A stretch of 11,225 nt of DNA from Chloroflexota bacterium. GTDB taxonomy: Bacteria > Chloroflexota > UBA6077 > JADZDV01. Below, piece by piece: positions 8,110-11,225 of the stretch (the first letter of the stretch is position 1; each line of letters begins with the position of its first letter). The notes under the pieces were generated by a model. It searched no databases. It saw only the letters and a program-made list of their open reading frames with translations, and was not told the DNA's origin. Made by a program: the position numbers and the translations under genes. The DNA lies in assembly GCA_020850915.1 (NCBI GenBank), contig JADZDV010000043.1, forward strand, positions 1 to 11,225. Reading direction: 5' to 3'.

Positions 8110-9003
8110 ATGCAGCTCGGCGTCATCCTGCCCAACTTCAGTCGTCTCGGCACGCGCGAGGCGAACGTTCAGATTGCCCAGGAGGCCGAGGCGCTCGGCT
8201 TCGATTCCATCTGGTCCACCGATCATGTCATGGTCCCGCACGAGAACCCGGAGCCGTACGGCCACGTCCTCGAGTCGATCGTCACGCTGAGCTACCTGGC
8301 GCCCCTGACGGCACGGGTGAAGCTCGGCACGTCGATCATCGTCCTGCCCCAGCGGGAGCCGGTCCTGGCGGCAAAGCAGCTCGCCACGCTCGACGAACTG
8401 AGCGGCGGCCGGTTGATCGTCGGGCTGGGCGTCGGCTGGAACCGGAAGGAGTACGGGTTCCTTGGCGCGAGCTTCCGCGACCGCGGGCGGCGGATGGATG
8501 AGTACATCCGCGTGTTGAAGGAGCTGTGGACGTCGCCAGAGCCGACGTTCGACGGGGAGTTCGTCAAGTTCGGCGACTGTTTCTTCTCGCCGCGCTCGCC
8601 CCAGCCGGGCGGTCCGCCCATCCTGATCGGCGGCCTGAGCGAGGCGGCGTTCCGCCGCGCCGCGACGCTGGGCGACGGCTGGCACGCCACCGCGCCGACA
8701 GTGGAAGACTTCGCGACGGGCATGCGTCGTGTCCGAGAGCTTGCCCAGGGACGGGCGATGACCGGCTCGCTGCGCATTCGCGTGACGTTCGATCGCAAGC
8801 TGCCGAGCCGCGCGAGCGGCTCGGGCTACCCCAGTGCCCACCTCGACGGCTCGGCGGAGGAGATCGCCGAGAGGCTGCGCGCCTATCAGCAGGCGGGCGT
8901 CGATTCGCTCGTAGCCCACTTCGGCGTGGACGACCTTTCCAGCTTCCTGGAGGACATGCGCCGCTTCGCGCGCGAGATCCGGCCACAGATTGCCGGAGAG
9001 TGA
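8110..9003 (+). CDS. Luciferase-like (LLM class) probable F420-dependent oxidoreductase
   Basis: A 297-residue TIM-barrel flavin/deazaflavin oxidoreductase of the bacterial luciferase superfamily. The N-terminus MQLGVILPNFSRLGTREANVQIAQEAEALGFDSIW.TDH is characteristic. LGTSIIVLPQREPVLAAKQLATLDELSGGRLIVGLGVGWNRKEY is the typical central block (about residues 75-120), followed by the substrate-side GGPPILIGGLSEAAFRRAATLGDGWH. The pattern fits the TIGR03619-like group assigned to coenzyme F420, but FMN use cannot be excluded and the substrate is unknown. The ATG is well supported by GGAGAGGGAG upstream. It is transcribed alone, divergent from the purine operon and convergent with the regulator gene. 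No signal peptide or membrane segment is seen, so it is cytosolic. Confidence 0.9.
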   Translation: MQLGVILPNFSRLGTREANVQIAQEAEALGFDSIWSTDHVMVPHENPEPYGHVLESIVTLSYLAPLTARVKLGTSIIVLPQREPVLAAKQLATLDELSGGRLIVGLGVGWNRKEYGFLGASFRDRGRRMDEYIRVLKELWTSPEPTFDGEFVKFGDCFFSPRSPQPGGPPILIGGLSEAAFRRAATLGDGWHATAPTVEDFATGMRRVRELAQGRAMTGSLRIRVTFDRKLPSRASGSGYPSAHLDGSAEEIAERLRAYQQAGVDSLVAHFGVDDLSSFLEDMRRFAREIRPQIAGE

Positions 9004-9033
9004 GAGAGACAGCCGGCCGGGTTGCTGCAACGG
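9004..9033. other. Short convergent junction
   Basis: Only 30 bases separate the stops of two converging genes. It contains a CCGGCCGG palindrome (9013-9020) and a tiny GTTG-CTG-CAAC hairpin (9021-9031), neither followed by a T-run. A bidirectional terminator is possible but not convincing. Confidence 0.35.
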
Positions 9034-10527
9034 TTATTCCCTCGAGCTCAACGGCTGCATCGCCGCGGCCAGTCGGCGGGCGCCTTCGGCGATGCGCGCT
9101 TCGTCGAGGGCGGCGAAGCCGAGCAGCAAGCCGGGACGGGAATCGAAGCCGTGGTAGAACGGGCGCAGCGGATAGACGCCAACGCCGCGCTCTCGCGCCG
9201 CCATGACAACCCGCGACTCGTCGAGTCCAGGGCGCAGCCAGGCGGCAAGGTGCAGGCCGGCGCCGTAGCCGACCGGCTCCAACAGGTCTCGACATTCGGC
9301 ATGGAGGGCAGACACCAGCGCGTCACGACGGGCGCCGTAGAGGCGGCGCATGCGTCGGAGGTGACGCTCGTAGTGCCCCTCCGCCATGAAATCGGCCAGA
9401 ACCTGCTGCTCCGGCGTCCCGGTCTGGCGGTCGGCCAGCCACTTCGCGGCGATGGCCGCCTCAACCAGCCTTGGCGGCAGGACCAGGTAGCCGATCCGGA
9501 GCGGCGGAAAGAGCGGCACGGAGAAACTTCCCAGGTAGACCACCACGCCGTGCTCATCCAGGCCCTGGAGCGACTCCAGCGGCCGGCCGTCGTAGCGCAG
9601 CTCACTGTCATAGTCGTCTTCGAGCAGCAGCGCGCCGCGCCGCGCCGCCCAGTCAAGCAGGTCCAGTCGCCGCCGCAGGCTGAGCGTGGCGCCGGTCGGG
9701 AACTGGTGGGAGGGGGTGGCGTAGACCAGACGTGGCGCCTGGGGCGCGGCGGGATCGGGCAGCCGGTCGACGCACAGTCCAGCTTCGTCCACTGGTACCG
9801 GCAAGACGTAGACGCCGTAGGCGCGGAGCGCCAGCGCCGCCTCGGCATAGCCCGGCTCCTCGAGGGCGGCTGCCTCGCCCGGCTCGAGCCACAGTCGCGC
9901 CACGAGGTCGGTCCCCTGCTGGGACCCACTGATAACGACCACCTGGTCGGCCGTGCAGCGCACGCCGCGCGACCGGCCAAGTTGGGCGGCGATCTCCTCG
10001 CGCAGACGCCGGTAGCCGGCTGGCTCGCCGTAGCTCGCCAGCCCCTCGGCGCCACGTAACCAGCGTCGCGCGCTCAGCCGCCGCCACACCTCGCGCGGAA
10101 AGGCGGCCCAGTCCGGCTGGCCTGGTCGGAAGTCGATCTCGATGCCGGTGAGTCGCACGCCCGTTGGCGCGGCGAGGCGCGCGCTGGCCCGCAGCCGTTC
10201 GCCCCAGCGGGACAGGCGGTCGGTTGATGGCGTCGTCGGCGTCAGATTCTCCCGGCCATCCTGGCTCGCGTCCAGCCTGGGCGTCTCGGCCGGCAGGTGC
10301 CGTGTGACGAAGGTGCCGCTGCCCTGTCGCGCCTCCAGATAGCCCTCGGCGTGGAGCTGCTCGTAGACGGACACGACGGTCGTCCGGGAGAGGCCCAGCG
10401 TGGCCGCCAGCTCACGGCTCGCACAGAGGCGCTGGCCGGGTGCAAGCTGGCCGCCGAGCATCTCCGATCGAAGTCGATCGTAGAGGCGTCGCTGCAGCGT
10501 GCCGGGGTTCGGATCGGTCCGTCGCAT
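9034..10527 (-). CDS. pdxR: MocR/PdxR-family regulator (GntR wHTH + aminotransferase-like domain)
   Basis: Probable regulator of vitamin B6 synthesis, because it diverges from pdxS. Residues about 8-75 form a GntR-type winged helix (LQRRLYDRLRSEMLGGQLAPGQRL..SRELA..LGLSRTTVVSVYEQLHAEGYLEARQGSGTFV). A linker and a type I aminotransferase-like domain follow (about 120-497), with SGSQQGTDL, TPSHQFPTG (271-279), EDDYDSELRYDG (303-314) and GLLLGFA. The PLP-lysine motif G-[ST]-F-S-K reads GSFSV: residue 337 is Val (GTG at 9517-9519). The protein has a single lysine, K362. I start at ATG 10527 (MRRTDPNPGTLQ, 497 residues, family-typical); the longer frame to 10674 would overlap pdxS and is noise. 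Expected to be autoregulatory. The family assignment is firm; the target is inferred from position. Confidence 0.9.
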   Translation of the reverse strand: MRRTDPNPGTLQRRLYDRLRSEMLGGQLAPGQRLCASRELAATLGLSRTTVVSVYEQLHAEGYLEARQGSGTFVTRHLPAETPRLDASQDGRENLTPTTPSTDRLSRWGERLRASARLAAPTGVRLTGIEIDFRPGQPDWAAFPREVWRRLSARRWLRGAEGLASYGEPAGYRRLREEIAAQLGRSRGVRCTADQVVVISGSQQGTDLVARLWLEPGEAAALEEPGYAEAALALRAYGVYVLPVPVDEAGLCVDRLPDPAAPQAPRLVYATPSHQFPTGATLSLRRRLDLLDWAARRGALLLEDDYDSELRYDGRPLESLQGLDEHGVVVYLGSFSVPLFPPLRIGYLVLPPRLVEAAIAAKWLADRQTGTPEQQVLADFMAEGHYERHLRRMRRLYGARRDALVSALHAECRDLLEPVGYGAGLHLAAWLRPGLDESRVVMAARERGVGVYPLRPFYHGFDSRPGLLLGFAALDEARIAEGARRLAAAMQPLSSRE

Positions 10528-10572
10528 CCTGATGGTCCGAAATGGTCTGGCAGATAGGCGTCGAAATGGCTC

Positions 10573-10601
10573 TTGTGCTGAACCAATTGTAGACCTATGC
10601 T
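10573..10601 (+). promoter_or_regulatory. Putative pdxS promoter
   Basis: TTGTGC (10573-10578) and TATGCT (10596-10601) with an ideal 17-base spacer. The -10 box lies within the right arm of the inverted repeat, so a protein bound there would directly affect initiation. Predicted start near 10608, giving a leader of about 40 bases. Confidence 0.5.
10586..10591 (-). promoter_or_regulatory. Putative -10 box of the pdxR promoter
   Basis: TACAAT on the minus strand matches the sigma-70 -10 consensus at five of six positions. No good -35 is found at the right distance. The predicted start is near 10579, about 52 bases before the ATG at 10527. It lies inside the spacer of the putative pdxS promoter, so the two promoters overlap. 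Confidence 0.45.
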
Positions 10602-10636
10602 GCCAGAAACGGCCGTCAGCGCGATGGCCAGGTCTG

Positions 10637-10642
10637 AGGAGG
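10637..10642 (+). promoter_or_regulatory. Ribosome binding site of pdxS, deciding a TTG start
   Basis: A perfect AGGAGG, seven bases before TTG at 10650. The first ATG in frame (10692) would remove 14 conserved N-terminal residues and has no comparable site. Confidence 0.85.
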
Positions 10643-10649
10643 CGAGACG

Positions 10650-11225
10650 TTGGAGCAGTCAACCTGGACGACACGCGTGGGGCTGGCGCGGATGCTGAAG
10701 GGCGGCGTCATCATGGACGTCGTGACGGCGGAGCAGGCGAAGATCGCCGAGGAGGCCGGAGCCTGCGCCGTCATGGCGCTCGAGCGCGTGCCGGCGGACA
10801 TCCGGGCGTCCGGCGGCGTGGCGCGCATGTCAGCGCCGGAGCTCATCCAGGAGATCATGGAGGCGGTCTCCATCCCGGTGATGGCGAAGGCCCGCATCGG
10901 CCACTTCGTCGAGGCCCAGTTGCTCGAGGCGCTCGGCGTGGACTACATCGACGAGTCCGAGGTGCTCACGCCGGCGGACGACGAGCATCACATCGAGAAG
11001 CACGCTTTCAAGGTGCCGTTCGTCTGCGGCGCGCGTGACCTGGGCGAGGCGCTGCGTCGGATCGGTGAGGGCGCGGCGATGATCCGCTCGAAGGGCGAGG
11101 CGGGCACAGGGAACATCGTGGAGGCGGTCCGCCACCTGCGCTCGATCGGTGGCGCCATCAAGCACCTGACGGTCATGGGGCCGGACGAGTGGATGGCCGA
11201 GGCCAAGCAGTTGGGCGCGCCGTAC
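10650..11225 (+). CDS. pdxS: Pyridoxal 5'-phosphate synthase subunit PdxS (partial, 3' end outside window)
   Basis: PdxS (Pdx1/SnzP) builds PLP from ribose 5-phosphate, glyceraldehyde 3-phosphate and ammonia supplied by PdxT (DXP-independent pathway). The first 192 of about 293 residues are present and open to the window edge. Active-site residues are all visible: D23 in GGVIMDV, the first Schiff-base lysine K80 in [13 protein letters not shown], and the second lysine K148 in [11 protein letters not shown]. Each is one position below the B. subtilis numbering I recall (D24, K81, K149). The start is TTG behind AGGAGG, giving [25 protein letters not shown]. It diverges from the MocR-type regulator, the classic pdxR-pdxST layout. 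pdxT would be expected downstream, beyond the window. Confidence 0.97.
   Translation, partial: MEQSTWTTRVGLARMLKGGVIMDVVTAEQAKIAEEAGACAVMALERVPADIRASGGVARMSAPELIQEIMEAVSIPVMAKARIGHFVEAQLLEALGVDYIDESEVLTPADDEHHIEKHAFKVPFVCGARDLGEALRRIGEGAAMIRSKGEAGTGNIVEAVRHLRSIGGAIKHLTVMGPDEWMAEAKQLGAPY

Larger units (their letters stand above)
10528..10649. promoter_or_regulatory. Divergent pdxR-pdxS control region with candidate operators
   Basis: 122 bases between two divergent starts. An inverted repeat has the arms TCTGGCAGATAGG (10546-10558) and CCTATGCTGCCAGA (10594-10607), matching except for one inserted G, with centres about 48 bases apart. A perfect direct repeat CGAAATGG lies at 10538-10545 and 10562-10569 (24-base period), and ATGGTC recurs at 10532-10537 and 10542-10547. 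An ACGGCCGT palindrome lies at 10609-10616. MocR proteins such as GabR and PdxR are known to bind paired repeats in divergent promoters, so these are the obvious candidate sites. Their use is inferred. Confidence 0.6.

Noticed and set aside
7752..8153. N-terminal extension of purQ to ATG 8153, or a hidden purS
   Set aside because: The extension is Arg/Ser/Pro-rich with no PurS features and runs into the divergent gene; the PurQ family begins at RVAVVTFPGTN.
7702..9030. Minus-strand open frame of 442 codons opposite the oxidoreductase
   Set aside because: It is the antisense shadow of a convincing LLM-family gene and overlaps the purQ start.
10528..10674. Longer start of the regulator at 10674
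   Set aside because: It would overlap pdxS and the control region, and the added 49 residues do not match the MocR N-terminus.

Overview
The window is GC-rich bacterial chromosome. Genes are packed tightly, and several start at GTG or TTG. A complete Bacillus-type PurF (propeptide plus four Fe-S cysteines), the small Gram-positive/archaeal form of PurL, a probable F420-dependent luciferase-like oxidoreductase and the DXP-independent vitamin B6 route (PdxS with a MocR-type PdxR) together fit a Chloroflexota (Thermomicrobia-like) or actinobacterial-type genome. That placement is inference from gene content, not a database match.

Region 1 (1-209) is non-coding. It carries two copies of a GC-rich repeat, 84 bases apart, each ending in a G/C hairpin. 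Region 2 (210-7751, minus strand) is a purine operon in the order purQ-purL-purF-purM-purN-purD. It covers steps 1 (PurF), 2 (PurD), 3 (PurN), 4 (PurL/PurQ) and 5 (PurM) of IMP synthesis. Neighbouring genes overlap or nearly touch, except for a 232-base gap between purM and purN. The purS gene, expected with this PurL type, is not in the window, and neither are purE/K/C/B/H. Region 3 (7752-8109) is a 358-base divergent intergenic space holding the leader of the purine operon and the promoter of the next gene. Region 4 (8110-9003, plus) is a luciferase-like, probably F420-dependent oxidoreductase. Region 5 (9034-10527, minus) is a MocR/PdxR-type regulator convergent with it. Region 6 (10528-10649) is a compact divergent control region with overlapping promoters, an inverted repeat and short direct repeats. 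Region 7 (10650 to the window end, plus) is the first 192 codons of pdxS, starting at TTG behind a perfect AGGAGG.

The most unusual observation is in the regulator. Its aminotransferase-like domain is otherwise well conserved, but the lysine that should hold PLP in the G-[ST]-F-S-K motif is a valine. The whole 497-residue protein has only one lysine, elsewhere. A divergently placed pdxS makes it the expected PLP-sensing PdxR, so it either binds PLP non-covalently or senses something else. Nothing here amounts to a wholly new system: most of the window is ordinary purine and B6 metabolism, with this regulator, its operator region and the repeat pair as the points worth checking.
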